A stretch of DNA of 64,000 nucleotides from an uncultured Ruminiclostridium sp. (GTDB taxonomy: Bacteria; Bacillota; Clostridia; Oscillospirales; Ruminococcaceae), in contig CANQKE010000003.1 of assembly GCA_947624435.1 (NCBI GenBank), positions 27,336 through 91,335 of the forward strand, written 5' to 3'. Shown here in pieces: positions 47,800 through 57,287 of this stretch (its first letter is position 1; every line of letters begins with the position of its first letter). A model generated the notes under the pieces. It ran no database searches, had not been told where the DNA came from, and was given only the letters and a program-made list of their open reading frames with translations. The translations under genes were made by a program, and so were the position numbers.

Positions 47800-48986
47800 A
47801 GCCTTGCCACCTCGGCGCGCAGTACCATGCTGTCATGCGGCGGTATCTGCGCTGAGAACCGTTCGACGTAAGTGCCTATATCCTCATGCTTATAGCAGTC
47901 GTACATTTTAAGTCCGCGCCCTGCGGCGGAGGATATTCCTATATCCCAGAACTGCAAGGACATCTCGCTTGTCCTGTCGCCGAAATTGAATAAACCTATC
48001 CCGAACGAGCCGTCATGCAGCGGCTTTACCAATGCGAACAGGTTTTCGGGATTGTTCCACTGGCTTATACGGTAGGGACCGCGGCACTCTATATCCTGAT
48101 TCAGCGCGATAACGTCTTTGTTTGTAAGTATCTCCTTTGCGGCGGGGGACATATTCCGTATATCACAGCCTATCATAAGCGGGGAATTCATCATAGCCCA
48201 CAGAGCGAAGTGAGTGCGGTATTCAATATCGGTGCAGCCGCCTATTCCTTTGCCCTCGCGATTGGCGAACTGGTCGTCGGTGGCGGCGTTGATATACTGG
48301 TTGTTGCTGCCGCCGTGCATTCCCACCACCAACATATCTATATCATTATGGCAAAACGGCGCGCCGTAGCACTGCTTGTCCGTCTGGGAAAGCGCCAGCC
48401 GCTTTATAGATTCCCAGCTGTCCTGAATATCTCCGGTGGAGCGGAACAAATGCGCGCCCGACCCTCTTATCCATTTGTGTACGTTATCGCTGCCCCAGTT
48501 GCAGGCGGAAAACAGTATCTCACGTCCGCTGCTGCGCAAAGCCGCCGACATACGCTTATACAGTACCTCTCCGGGGATGCTGTCCGGCTTGTAGCAGTAG
48601 TCGTATTTTAAGTAATCTATCCCCCACTCGGCGAAAGTGTCCGCGTCGGTAAATTCATGCTCAAAGCTGCCGGGATGACCCGCGCAGGTGTGTGTGCCGG
48701 CACAGGAGTATATGCCCAGCTTCAGCCCCTTTGAATGAACATAGTCGGCGACGGGTTTTATACCGTTCGGGAATTTGTGCGGGTCGGGGGAAAGCCTGCC
48801 GTCTTTATCGCGCTGCTTTTCGCTCCAGCAGTCGTCTATTACGATATATTCGTACCCCGCGTCCTTAAGCCCCTCGCTTATCATGGCGTCGGCGCTCTCG
48901 CAGATAAGCCGGTCGCTTATCTCCCAGGTAAAGGTGTTCCAGGAGTTCCACCCCATCGGCGGGAGCATGCCTGTTATTTTTTCCAT
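47796..48986 (-). CDS. Alpha-galactosidase, GH27 family
   Basis: A 396-residue glycoside hydrolase. It has the family's opening P-P-M-G-W-N-S-W-N, I-D-D-C-W, nucleophile D129 in Y-L-K-Y-D-Y-C and acid/base D186 in S-T-G-D-I-Q-D-S-W, matching the spacing in characterised GH27 enzymes. It should cleave terminal alpha-1,6 galactose, for example from raffinose-type sugars. There is no signal peptide, so it works in the cytoplasm and needs a sugar transporter not seen here. The ATG at 48986 has AAGGAG upstream. Confidence 0.93.
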   Translation of the reverse strand: MEKITGMLPPMGWNSWNTFTWEISDRLICESADAMISEGLKDAGYEYIVIDDCWSEKQRDKDGRLSPDPHKFPNGIKPVADYVHSKGLKLGIYSCAGTHTCAGHPGSFEHEFTDADTFAEWGIDYLKYDYCYKPDSIPGEVLYKRMSAALRSSGREILFSACNWGSDNVHKWIRGSGAHLFRSTGDIQDSWESIKRLALSQTDKQCYGAPFCHNDIDMLVVGMHGGSNNQYINAATDDQFANREGKGIGGCTDIEYRTHFALWAMMNSPLMIGCDIRNMSPAAKEILTNKDVIALNQDIECRGPYRISQWNNPENLFALVKPLHDGSFGIGLFNFGDRTSEMSLQFWDIGISSAAGRGLKMYDCYKHEDIGTYVERFSAQIPPHDSMVLRAEVARL

Positions 48987-49139
48987 AAATATTCTCTCCT
49001 TTTTTGCGTATATGGTTTTCTTTATTAGAGTATAACTCATATATCCGGCGTTTTCAAGCGTATTGTGAGTTTTTTTGAAATTTTTTATGGATTAGTTTGC
49101 GAAAATATGGTATACTTATCTTGAAAGCGAGGAATAGCT

Positions 49140-50054
49140 ATGAGTGAGAAAAGACTGCTTTGGCTGCTTACGGGCGGTACGTTTTCCTGCCCGCCTGAGG
49201 AAAAGGGGCTTGCTCCTAAAAGCTCGGAGGAACAGGCAAAGCGTATGCTGAAGTTTTGCGATATCGATAATAACGTCAGCGTGCGGGTAATAATGAACAA
49301 GGACAGCAGCGATATTACCCCCTCCGATCAGGCTTTGCTTGCCAAAGAGGCGGACAGGGCGTTTTCGGATCTTGACGGTATGATCATCACTCACGGCACG
49401 GACACCATGGGATATACCGCGGCTGTACTTTCCGCCATGCTGGAGGCTCCGCCGGTGCCGGTAGTGCTGACAGGCTCGCAGCTGCCGTTTTTTGCGAACG
49501 GCTCCGACGCGCCGAAAAATTTTAAGGACGCTTTGGCGGTCGCACTCAGCGGGGTAAGGGCTGTGACGGTGGTATTCGACGGGAAAATTTTTTACGGGAA
49601 CGATATCTACAAAGCCGACTGTGAGGGGTTTGACGCGTTTCGCTCCCGCAGGGGAGAATTAGGCTCTATAAAGGACGGCAGGGCGGTATTTTATAAAGAG
49701 CCTCGCGGCGGGGAATATCATTTTCACCCGATGTCCTGCGAAAAGGTAACTGTATTAAAGCTTTGTCCCGGATTTGACGGGGAGATAATAACGTTCCTTG
49801 CCGATAAGGGATATAAAGGCATAGTATTGGAATGCTACGGCAGCGGCGGGATACCGTCGTATATTCTGCCGTACATAAAAATGGCGGCGGCAAGGGGAGT
49901 AAAATTCACCGCAGTGTCGGAATGTACTTTAGGTAACATATCTATGGAGCGTTACGCCGTGGGGCTCAACGCCGCGGCGTCAGGGGTATCGGGCGGCGGT
50001 AATACAGGTGTTGCCGAGGCGATGGCGAAACTGATGACGGAAATTAATTTTTGA
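49140..50054 (+). CDS. ansA: L-asparaginase
   Basis: A 304-residue type I-like asparaginase/glutaminase. The two Thr motifs are L-L-T-G-G-T-F-S (residues 9-16) and I-T-H-G-T-D-T-M. There is no signal peptide, so it is probably cytoplasmic. It is shorter than the common type of about 330 residues. A palindrome over its stop codon belongs to the next gene's promoter. Confidence 0.88.
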   Translation: MSEKRLLWLLTGGTFSCPPEEKGLAPKSSEEQAKRMLKFCDIDNNVSVRVIMNKDSSDITPSDQALLAKEADRAFSDLDGMIITHGTDTMGYTAAVLSAMLEAPPVPVVLTGSQLPFFANGSDAPKNFKDALAVALSGVRAVTVVFDGKIFYGNDIYKADCEGFDAFRSRRGELGSIKDGRAVFYKEPRGGEYHFHPMSCEKVTVLKLCPGFDGEIITFLADKGYKGIVLECYGSGGIPSYILPYIKMAAARGVKFTAVSECTLGNISMERYAVGLNAAASGVSGGGNTGVAEAMAKLMTEINF

Positions 50055-50067
50055 AAGTTTTCAAAAA
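50048..50067. promoter_or_regulatory. Palindromic operator candidate before the rpiR-like gene
   Basis: Perfect TTTTTGAAA-GT-TTTCAAAAA, overlapping the ansA stop and ending five bases before a -35 box. The TGAAA-N-TTTCA core resembles sites of RpiR/MurR-family repressors, so autoregulation is plausible. Confidence 0.5.
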
Positions 50068-50071
50068 TATA

Positions 50072-50100
50072 TTGCAAAATTCTCGGAAATGTAGTAAAAT
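50072..50100 (+). promoter_or_regulatory. Promoter of the rpiR-like gene
   Basis: TTGCAA (50072-50077), 17-base spacer, TAAAAT (50095-50100), 34 bases before the start codon. Confidence 0.55.
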
Positions 50101-50133
50101 AATAGCCGTAAAAAAATTTTGGGGGTCAAAATA

Positions 50134-50994
50134 ATGCAGGAAGATCTGTTGCAGCGCATTGAGGACGGAATGAGCGGCTTTTCCAAAAGCCAAAAGCTGA
50201 TAGCGGACTATATACTTAACAGCTATGAAAAGGCGGCGTACATGACCGCGCTTAAGCTCGGCAACGCGGTAAACGTGAGCGAATCCACCGTGGTGAGGTT
50301 TGCCAACGAGCTCGGATATGAGGGTTATCCCGAATTGCAAAAGGACCTTCAGGCTCTGATAAAAAACCGGCTTACCGCGGTGCAGCGCATAAATATCACC
50401 AACGACCGCATAGGCAGCGGCAGCGTGCTGAAAAATATCCTCTCGCAGGATATCGACCGTATAAAGCGGACGATGGACGAGGTGGATACCGCCAAATTCG
50501 ACGAGGCAATCGAGAAGATATGCGGCGCGAGGAGAATATACATACTCGGCGTTATGAGCGCGAATATCCTCGCGAGATTTCTGGATTACAATTTTCAGCT
50601 GATATTCGATAACATACATTTCGTGCAGGCGATAAACACCAGCGGTATTTATCAGCAGATAATCAACATGACGTCCGACGACGTGTTTATCGCGCTGTCT
50701 TTTCCGCGCTATTCTCAGAGTACGATAAGCGCTACCGCTTACGCAAAGGAATGCGGCGCTAATATAGTGGCGATAACCGACAGCGCTTCTTCGCCGCTGG
50801 CGCAGTATGCGGATCAATTGTTGATAGCGCGCAGCGATATGGCAAGCTTTGCCGATTCTCTGGTTGCTCCGCTGAGCTTGCTCAATGCGATGATAGTAGC
50901 GCTCGGAGCTAAGAAAAAGGAAAATATAGAGCAGAGCTTTGCCAAGCTGGAAAAGCTTTGGGAAGAGCATGAAGTCTATAAAAAGGACCTATGA
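50134..50994 (+). CDS. RpiR/MurR-family regulator (HTH + SIS)
   Basis: A 286-residue regulator. Residues 1-80 form the RpiR helix-turn-helix (FSKSQKLIADYIL...VNVSESTVVRFANELGYEGY). Residues about 125-265 are a sugar-isomerase (SIS) domain that binds phosphosugars (R-R-I-Y-I-L-G-V-M-S-A-N and A-L-S-F-P-R-Y-S-Q-S-T). The ATG at 50134 follows GGGGGT. Its stop overlaps the next gene by ATGA. The ligand cannot be deduced; the alpha-galactosidase gene upstream is on the other strand. Confidence 0.9.
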   Translation: MQEDLLQRIEDGMSGFSKSQKLIADYILNSYEKAAYMTALKLGNAVNVSESTVVRFANELGYEGYPELQKDLQALIKNRLTAVQRINITNDRIGSGSVLKNILSQDIDRIKRTMDEVDTAKFDEAIEKICGARRIYILGVMSANILARFLDYNFQLIFDNIHFVQAINTSGIYQQIINMTSDDVFIALSFPRYSQSTISATAYAKECGANIVAITDSASSPLAQYADQLLIARSDMASFADSLVAPLSLLNAMIVALGAKKKENIEQSFAKLEKLWEEHEVYKKDL

Positions 50995-52211
50995 GAGCGG
51001 ACGTTATAGTTATCGGAGCAGGAGCGGCGGGCATGATGTCCGCTATCACCGCGGCGGATAACGGCGCACAGGTGATATGTCTTGAGCGCGGACGTCCCGG
51101 CAGAAAGCTCGGCATAACCGGCAAGGGCAGGTGCAACCTCACCAACAACAGCGATAACGAGAATATACTGCGCAATATCCCTACTAACAGCCGATTTCTG
51201 TACGGCGCGCTGGCGGGATTTTCGGCATACGATACGATGGAATTTTTTGAAAAAAGGCTTGGCGTGCCGCTTAAGACCGAGCGCGGCAACCGCGTATTTC
51301 CGGTATCGGACAAAGCGGCGGATATAGTATATGCGCTTAAAGCCGAGCTTGACAGGCTTGGGGTAAAGCTGATACAATGCCGCGTCGAAAGGATAGAAGT
51401 TAAAGACAATGCGGCGGTATCGGTATTCGGCGGGGGAGAAAGCTACGGTGCAAAGAGCGTTATACTCGCCACCGGAGGAATGTCCTATCCCGCTACCGGC
51501 TCGGACGGGGACGGCTACAAAATGGCGGCAAAGCTCGGGCATACTATAATAACGCCGAAAGCTATGCTTGTTCCGGTGGAGACTATAGAGGACTGCTCGC
51601 CGCTTTCCGGACTGACGCTTAAAAACGTAAGGCTTACGTTATTTTCGCCGAAAGGAAAAACTCTTTTCTCGGAACAGGGGGAGCTGCTGTTCACCCATTT
51701 CGGGGTGAGCGGGCCGCTGGTACTGTCCGCCTCCGCTTTTATAAGAGAGGACGGCTGTAAATTTTCGATAGACTTAAAGCCCGCTTTGGACGAAAAGACG
51801 CTGGATAACAGGATATTACGGGATTTTTCGGAAGAGCCGAACCGTCAGCTTTCAAACGTGCTTAAAAAGCTGCTGCCGCAGGCGATGATACCGCAGGTGC
51901 TTATATGTGCGGGGCTTGACGGCAAAGAAAAGGTAAATTCCATCACAAAGGATATGCGCCGCGCACTGCTCACGGCGTTAAAGAATTTTTCGCTTACGGT
52001 GAAAACGCTGCGTCCGATAGAGGAAGCGGTGATAACCGACGGCGGCGTATCGGTCAGGGAGATAAACCCCTCCACTATGGAGTCAAAGCTGATAAAGGGG
52101 TTGTATTTTGCGGGGGAGATAATAGACTGCGCGGCGTACACCGGCGGGTATAATTTGCAGATAGCTTTTTCCACCGCTTATACGGCGGGCAGATCGGCGG
52201 CGCGGATGTAA
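50991..52211 (+). CDS. FAD-dependent oxidoreductase of the HI0933/YhiN (BaiN-like) family
   Basis: A 406-residue flavoprotein: Rossmann dinucleotide motif G-A-G-A-A-G-M-M, the family block R-P-G-R-K-L-G-I-T-G-K-G-R-C-N-L-T-N and, near the C-terminus, Y-F-A-G-E-I-I-D...G-G-Y-N-L-Q. The reaction is unknown in most members; BaiN is one related enzyme active on bile acids in gut clostridia, but close family members occur in most bacteria so this is not evidence of bile-acid use. Coupled to the RpiR-like gene by ATGA. Confidence 0.88.
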   Translation: MRADVIVIGAGAAGMMSAITAADNGAQVICLERGRPGRKLGITGKGRCNLTNNSDNENILRNIPTNSRFLYGALAGFSAYDTMEFFEKRLGVPLKTERGNRVFPVSDKAADIVYALKAELDRLGVKLIQCRVERIEVKDNAAVSVFGGGESYGAKSVILATGGMSYPATGSDGDGYKMAAKLGHTIITPKAMLVPVETIEDCSPLSGLTLKNVRLTLFSPKGKTLFSEQGELLFTHFGVSGPLVLSASAFIREDGCKFSIDLKPALDEKTLDNRILRDFSEEPNRQLSNVLKKLLPQAMIPQVLICAGLDGKEKVNSITKDMRRALLTALKNFSLTVKTLRPIEEAVITDGGVSVREINPSTMESKLIKGLYFAGEIIDCAAYTGGYNLQIAFSTAYTAGRSAARM

Positions 52212-52338
52212 AAATTCTTTTTCTCAAAAAACAACAACGCGTCACGATATTTTCACAATAGACGGTTATACTGTAATCGTAAACCGGTGAAAGACCGGAA
52301 AGCTTATTCCCTGTATTTGTAAGAAAGGACGATAGAAT

Positions 52339-53853
52339 ATGTCAGAAAATGAATTTACGGAATATCAGAACAACGAAAACATAAACGAGCCGCAGCAGGC
52401 TCAGACCGAACAGCCGATACAGCAGGCTCAGACAGAGCAGCCGGCACAGCAGGCTCAGACAGAGCAGCCGGCTCAGCAGGCTCAGCCGACAAGCGGAACG
52501 TATCAGTCCGGATATTATTATACCGAACCTCAGACCGGATACAACAGCTGGCGCAGCGCTCCGTATGACGAGCCTGTCAAAAAGATAAAGGAAAAGAAAG
52601 TAAAGGAAAAAAAGGATAAAGGAAAAAGGCGCACCGGACTTGTGGCGGGAGTTATCGCCGCCGCGCTGGTGGTAGGTCTCGGCGGAGGCTTTGCCGGTTC
52701 GCTGCTTGCGAACGGGGTAGGCACAGGACGCTTTGAGCTGCCTAATTCGTCGGTAACGGAATCTTCAACGCCCGAAAGCATAAACACCACCAACAGCGTG
52801 CCGCAGCTGGAAAGCTCTCCCGCGACCGCGCAGCCGCTGGATCAGGATAAGATAGGCGATACCAGCAACGAACAGCTGCTTTCCGCTTCCGAGCTTTACG
52901 CTAAGGTAAGGACTACCGTCGCGGTGGTATATAAATACACTAACGTTCAGGGCTATGACGAGCCGGTAAAGAGCGCCCTTGCAAGCGGCGTGGTATTCAC
53001 CTCCGACGGATATATCATCACTAACGCGCATGTAGTAAGCGGCGCGGCTAAGATGACGGCGGTGATATTTGATTCTTACGATTCCGATTCCTCTCACGAA
53101 TACGAGGCCGAGGTAATAGGCGCGGATTCCGCGAGCGACCTTGCGGTGATAAAAATAACCCGTGACGAGCCGTTCGATTACGCTAAGCTCGGCAATTCCG
53201 ACGCGGTAAGAGTAGGACAGGATGTCTGCGTTATAGGAAATCCCGTAAATAATTCTCTTGCAAGTACGCTTACTAAGGGCATCGTTTCCGGACTTCAGCG
53301 CGGTTCCGCTACCGGCAGCGCATACAGCTGCAAATCCATACAGATAGACGCGGCGGTAAACGGCGGCAACAGCGGCGGCGGACTGTTCGATATGTACGGT
53401 AACGTTATAGGCATAATAGATTATAAGATAGCTTACGCCGTAGACGGTTCCACAGTCGAGAATATCGGCTTTGCGATAACTATAAACGAGGCTAAGCCGA
53501 TAATAGAGGACCTTATGTCGCTCGGCTATGTTTCCAACCGTCCGGGTCTTGGAATAAACGGCGAGATGATGGGCGACTATGCCGCGTATATGTACGGCTA
53601 TCCGTCCAACGGCCTGCGCGTCACCTATATAGATGAGAGCATGCCGGTCGCGAAGAGCGGGCTTAGAGTCGGCGACGTGATAGTCGAGATAAACGGTATA
53701 GAGGTCACCTCTATGGAAGTAATCCAGACCGAAGCCTCCAACCACAACATCGGCGACACGGTAGAGCTTAAAGTATTAAGAGCAAGCAATATCGGCAATA
53801 TAAGCGAAAAGACGATCACCGTCGAGCTTGCGGAGCTTAAACTGGATACCTGA
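52339..53853 (+). CDS. htrA: HtrA/DegP-type membrane-anchored serine protease
   Basis: A 504-residue protein. Residues 1-65 are cytoplasmic, with A-Q-T-E-Q-P repeats, followed by Lys-rich sequence and one membrane helix (about 100-128). The extracellular trypsin-like domain has catalytic H231 (T-N-A-H), D267 (S-D-L-A-V) and S345 (G-G-N-S-G-G-G), then one PDZ domain (about 405-495). It should act in surface protein quality control, fitting with the large secreted proteins elsewhere. GAAAGGAC precedes the ATG. Confidence 0.93.
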   Translation: MSENEFTEYQNNENINEPQQAQTEQPIQQAQTEQPAQQAQTEQPAQQAQPTSGTYQSGYYYTEPQTGYNSWRSAPYDEPVKKIKEKKVKEKKDKGKRRTGLVAGVIAAALVVGLGGGFAGSLLANGVGTGRFELPNSSVTESSTPESINTTNSVPQLESSPATAQPLDQDKIGDTSNEQLLSASELYAKVRTTVAVVYKYTNVQGYDEPVKSALASGVVFTSDGYIITNAHVVSGAAKMTAVIFDSYDSDSSHEYEAEVIGADSASDLAVIKITRDEPFDYAKLGNSDAVRVGQDVCVIGNPVNNSLASTLTKGIVSGLQRGSATGSAYSCKSIQIDAAVNGGNSGGGLFDMYGNVIGIIDYKIAYAVDGSTVENIGFAITINEAKPIIEDLMSLGYVSNRPGLGINGEMMGDYAAYMYGYPSNGLRVTYIDESMPVAKSGLRVGDVIVEINGIEVTSMEVIQTEASNHNIGDTVELKVLRASNIGNISEKTITVELAELKLDT

Positions 53854-53890
53854 TGATCATCATTCATTGTCTTTTACCAAAATTTCATTG

Positions 53891-53924
53891 TATCGCCCCT
53901 GAAATACGGGGCGATAATTTTTTT
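53891..53924 (+). terminator. Terminator after htrA
   Basis: TATCGCCCC / GGGGCGATA perfect 9-bp stem followed by a run of T. Confidence 0.85.
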
Positions 53925-53934
53925 GCTTTTTCTA

Positions 53935-53963
53935 TTGACAAAATAAAAAGGCGGTGCTATAAT
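53935..53963 (+). promoter_or_regulatory. Perfect consensus promoter of the GntR-ABC operon
   Basis: TTGACA (53935-53940), 17-base spacer, TATAAT (53958-53963). An inverted repeat begins at the next base. Confidence 0.85.
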
Positions 53964-53984
53964 TGTATTAATCTAAATAATACA
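53964..53984. promoter_or_regulatory. Operator candidate for the GntR-family repressor
   Basis: TGTATTA-N7-TAATACA, exactly downstream of the -10 box and covering the transcription start. YtrA-type GntR repressors normally repress their own operon, and a palindrome at this place fits that. Confidence 0.65.
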
Positions 53985-54013
53985 GTTGTTTTTTACAGAA
54001 AGGGAGTGAGAGC

Positions 54014-54379
54014 TTGTTTTCAATGAGGATCAGGGGCGGCATACCGATCTATGAGCAGCTGGAGGCAAGGATAACCGAGCTTATCGTCAGCGGCGAGATG
54101 GAAACGGACGAGCGGCTGCCGACGGTCAGAGAGGTGGCAAAGCAATTTGCGCTTAACCCCAATACGGTTCAGAAGACCTATCAGCTGTTAGAGCAGCGCG
54201 GGCTTATCTATTCCATACCGTCTAAGGGGAGCTATGTTTCACCGAGGGAAAATTACATCGAAAGCTGCAAAGCGCTTGCGGCGAAGAATTTTACCGAAGC
54301 GGTGAACGACGCGGTAAAGCGCGGACTTAACGCCGACGAGCTGACGCAGATCGTCCGAAGTACCTGCAAGGATAAGTAA
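54014..54379 (+). CDS. GntR-family repressor, YtrA type
   Basis: A 121-residue regulator: an N-terminal GntR winged helix (P-I-Y-E-Q-L...L-P-T-V-R-E-V-A...N-P-N-T-V-Q-K-T-Y) with only a short tail, the mark of the YtrA subfamily. GGGAG lies before the TTG start at 54014; an ATG three codons later is an alternative. It is first in a four-gene operon with an ABC transporter, the usual YtrA setting, often induced by cell-envelope stress. Confidence 0.9.
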   Translation: MFSMRIRGGIPIYEQLEARITELIVSGEMETDERLPTVREVAKQFALNPNTVQKTYQLLEQRGLIYSIPSKGSYVSPRENYIESCKALAAKNFTEAVNDAVKRGLNADELTQIVRSTCKDK

Positions 54380-54414
54380 TATTTTCTACTGACAGGAAGG
54401 AAGCGATACAAAAA

Positions 54415-55314
54415 ATGATACAGATCGAAAATGTAAGCAAAACTTTTGACGGATTTACCGCACTGGATAACTTTTCTCTTGATATAAAGGACGGCTCGGC
54501 GATGGGCTTACTCGGCTCAAACGGCGCGGGAAAATCCACCCTGCTGCGGCTGATAGCGGGGATCTACCGCCAGGACAGAGGTCGTATAACTATCGACGAC
54601 AGGGTGGTTTATAACAACGTACAGCTAAAGCAGAATATCTATTTTGTAAACGACGAGACCTCGCAATTCAACAACATGACTATAAACAACATGAAAACTC
54701 TGGTCAAAACCTTTTACCCTAAATACAGCGAGGAAAAATTCAAAAAGCTTTTAGAGGTGCTCAAGCTGCCGGTCGATAAAAAGCTGGCGACGTTTTCAAA
54801 GGGTATGCGCCGTCAGGCGGCGGTAATGTGCGCGTTGTCCAGCGGCTGCGATTATCTGCTGTTCGACGAGGCGTTCGACGGGCTGGACCCGACCATGCGC
54901 GTTATCGTAAAGCGCATGATGATAGACGCTATGGTGGAAAACGGCACTACCGTGGTCATATCCTCCCACAATCTTAAAGAAATAGAAGAATTTTGCGATA
55001 CGGCGGCACTTATGCACAAGGGCACGCTGGTATTCAACCGCGAACTGGACGACGTAAAGGGCGACCTTTGCAAGATACAGACCTCCTTTGAGGGCGAATT
55101 CAGTCCGGCGGATTTTCCGGAGCTTGATATACTGCATGTACAGCAGACCGGCAGCGTGGTAAATCTTATCGTAAGAGGCGACAGTGAGCAGGCTGCGGCG
55201 CAGATAAGCCGCAACGGCGCGTTTTTCTGCGACGTTATGCCGCTTAGCCTTGAGGAGATATTTATTTACGAAATGGAGGTACGCGGCTATGACTTTGACG
55301 GTATCGACCGATAA
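54415..55314 (+). CDS. ABC transporter ATPase, YtrB-like
   Basis: A 299-residue ATPase with Walker A G-S-N-G-A-G-K-S-T, a divergent signature F-S-K-G-M-R-R-Q, and Walker B L-L-F-D-E-A-F-D-G-L-D-P. The last 80 residues are an extension. The end overlaps the next gene by 26 bases. It should power export or signalling by the two large permeases downstream. Confidence 0.92.
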   Translation: MIQIENVSKTFDGFTALDNFSLDIKDGSAMGLLGSNGAGKSTLLRLIAGIYRQDRGRITIDDRVVYNNVQLKQNIYFVNDETSQFNNMTINNMKTLVKTFYPKYSEEKFKKLLEVLKLPVDKKLATFSKGMRRQAAVMCALSSGCDYLLFDEAFDGLDPTMRVIVKRMMIDAMVENGTTVVISSHNLKEIEEFCDTAALMHKGTLVFNRELDDVKGDLCKIQTSFEGEFSPADFPELDILHVQQTGSVVNLIVRGDSEQAAAQISRNGAFFCDVMPLSLEEIFIYEMEVRGYDFDGIDR

Positions 55315-57286
55315 AGGCTATTTCGGAAAATATTTTCTTTATAAGTTGAGCTCTCTTAAGATACATCTGATCTTCTCTATCATATTCTGCATATTGGCGA
55401 TGCCGGCTCCCGCGTTCATCTTCTGGCTGATGAAAAAAAGCGACAGGGTTTTCAGCACCTTGGATTTTCTTTATCAGCTGTCATTCTTCGGCGCGGTAAT
55501 GTGTCTGGTGTCCTTTGTGATACTGTTCGCGTTGTTTCTTATCACGCCGGCGGTGAACTTTTCCTATTATAATAAGCGCGATACCGTGGATATGTACGGC
55601 GCTTTGCCGCTTACCGTATCTCAGCGCTTTTGGGCGGACTGGCTGTCCGGCTATCTTATAGGGATAGTGCCGTTTGCGATATGCGGATCGCCGGCGGTGA
55701 TATTGATGAGGGACGCCAACATACTGGACAATCCGATCGGGGTGTATTTTCTCGGACTGATATGCTTTTCCGCGGTATATGTTTTTTCGGCGTTCATGAC
55801 GGTCTGCTGCGGAAAATTTGCAAGCTCGATATTGTTTTCGCTGCTGCTTATGGGAGCGTTGGCCGCGCTGACGGCTTTGTCCGCGGTGATAATATATTCC
55901 CGCTGTCAGGGCGTGGATATCGGTCAGATGATGCTGACGGCGCTTAGAGCCATGCCTCCCATAGGGACCGCGATCAGCTTTTTCTGCCTGCAATACGTCG
56001 GCGCGGCGGAGCTTGGGATAGCGGCATTGCTGATACTGCTGTTTATGCTGGGGACGTATTTTCTTGCAAAGCGCCGTCCGGCGGAACGCACCGGGAAGCA
56101 GTTTGCATATAACGCGGTATATCATGTGATAACCGTAATGCTGCTGATAACGGTGTTTGAGCTGTTGCTGCTGATGTTTTTTGAAAACCATATGACGCAA
56201 TACAACGGCGCTATAACAGCGCTTGCATTAGTGGCGACGCTGATACCGCTGATGTTTCTGGAGCTGGCACATTACCGCTCGTTTGCGGTGCTGTGGCGCA
56301 GTTTGATAAAATATATCGCCGCCGCTGCGGGCTCGGTAGGGCTGTATTTCCTGCTGGCCTTGTGCGGAGGGTTCGGCGTGGCGTATTATGTGCCTGCCGT
56401 CGCCGATGTGGAATATGCCACCGTTTCCTATTACGGCGATAATTCGTTTGAAATGCTTACCGCTGTCGATGAGGAGATACAGCGGATAACCGAGTGTCAC
56501 AGCAGGGTGATACCTCCCGCGGCGGAGCTTGACGCCGACAGCGGCATATCACGTATCGAATTTAACTATGTGCTGAACAATGGCGAATATGTAGAACGTT
56601 CTTATCCTCTGAAGCAAGACGGCGACGCTGAGGCAAACGAGCTTTTTGAGGACTTGGGAGGCATTAGCGCGGTACTTAGCCAGGATCCAAACCTCATGGA
56701 GATCTCAAACGAAAACGTCTGCGCTTTGTCAAAGGAGCTGCCGTATGCCCGTATCTACCGCAGCGGCGACCAAAAGGCGCTGCGCGAAGCGTTGGTAAAG
56801 GATACAAAAACCGCTGATGACGGCGGCGATTATATAGGATATATCCCGCTTGATATACGCCCGGATCATGACGCTATGAAGCATTATTTCAGATTCAGCG
56901 GCAATGTGCTTATCACCGATAAATATACCGAAACACTTAAGGTAATAGACACGCTCGGCACCGACGCTCACCCTGTCGACCCGTTTGGCGGCTATGAGGT
57001 GATGAATATTGCGACGGATGATGCTTCATACACCCTTTACGAGGATAATGAGCGGGAAGATGAGCTTGCACGGGAGATATTCAAGTATCTGTACGTTACG
57101 CCGGATCCGGACATAACTAATACTCGTGTAGGAATATATTCTTTAGGTCAGAGCGGTAGTGCGCCGCCGCTTGCGGTAAAGCCGGAATACGAGGAAACGG
57201 TGATACGGCTTTTGAAAGAGAAGGCTGCGAACGATGCACACACATATGAGGACACTTTCACTTATACCGGCAGTGAGGAGGGATAA
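55289..57286 (+). CDS. Large ABC permease with extracytoplasmic domain, copy 1
   Basis: A 665-residue membrane protein: six or seven helices in the first 370 residues (with M-Y-G-A-L-P-L-T-V-S-Q-R-F-W-A-D between helices 2 and 3), then about 290 residues predicted outside. It is paralogous to the next gene, sharing the G-A-L-P-L-T-V-x-Q-R-F-W-A-D and F-A-Y-N-A-V-Y-H-V-I-T blocks. The start at 55289 follows GGAGG by nine bases. Substrate unknown. Confidence 0.85.
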   Translation: MTLTVSTDKGYFGKYFLYKLSSLKIHLIFSIIFCILAMPAPAFIFWLMKKSDRVFSTLDFLYQLSFFGAVMCLVSFVILFALFLITPAVNFSYYNKRDTVDMYGALPLTVSQRFWADWLSGYLIGIVPFAICGSPAVILMRDANILDNPIGVYFLGLICFSAVYVFSAFMTVCCGKFASSILFSLLLMGALAALTALSAVIIYSRCQGVDIGQMMLTALRAMPPIGTAISFFCLQYVGAAELGIAALLILLFMLGTYFLAKRRPAERTGKQFAYNAVYHVITVMLLITVFELLLLMFFENHMTQYNGAITALALVATLIPLMFLELAHYRSFAVLWRSLIKYIAAAAGSVGLYFLLALCGGFGVAYYVPAVADVEYATVSYYGDNSFEMLTAVDEEIQRITECHSRVIPPAAELDADSGISRIEFNYVLNNGEYVERSYPLKQDGDAEANELFEDLGGISAVLSQDPNLMEISNENVCALSKELPYARIYRSGDQKALREALVKDTKTADDGGDYIGYIPLDIRPDHDAMKHYFRFSGNVLITDKYTETLKVIDTLGTDAHPVDPFGGYEVMNIATDDASYTLYEDNEREDELAREIFKYLYVTPDPDITNTRVGIYSLGQSGSAPPLAVKPEYEETVIRLLKEKAANDAHTYEDTFTYTGSEEG

Positions 57287-57287
57287 C

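Noticed and set aside
50991-52211. Bile-acid reductase (BaiN) as a firm call
   Set aside because: The HI0933/YhiN family is widespread and mostly of unknown function; no other bai genes lie nearby.
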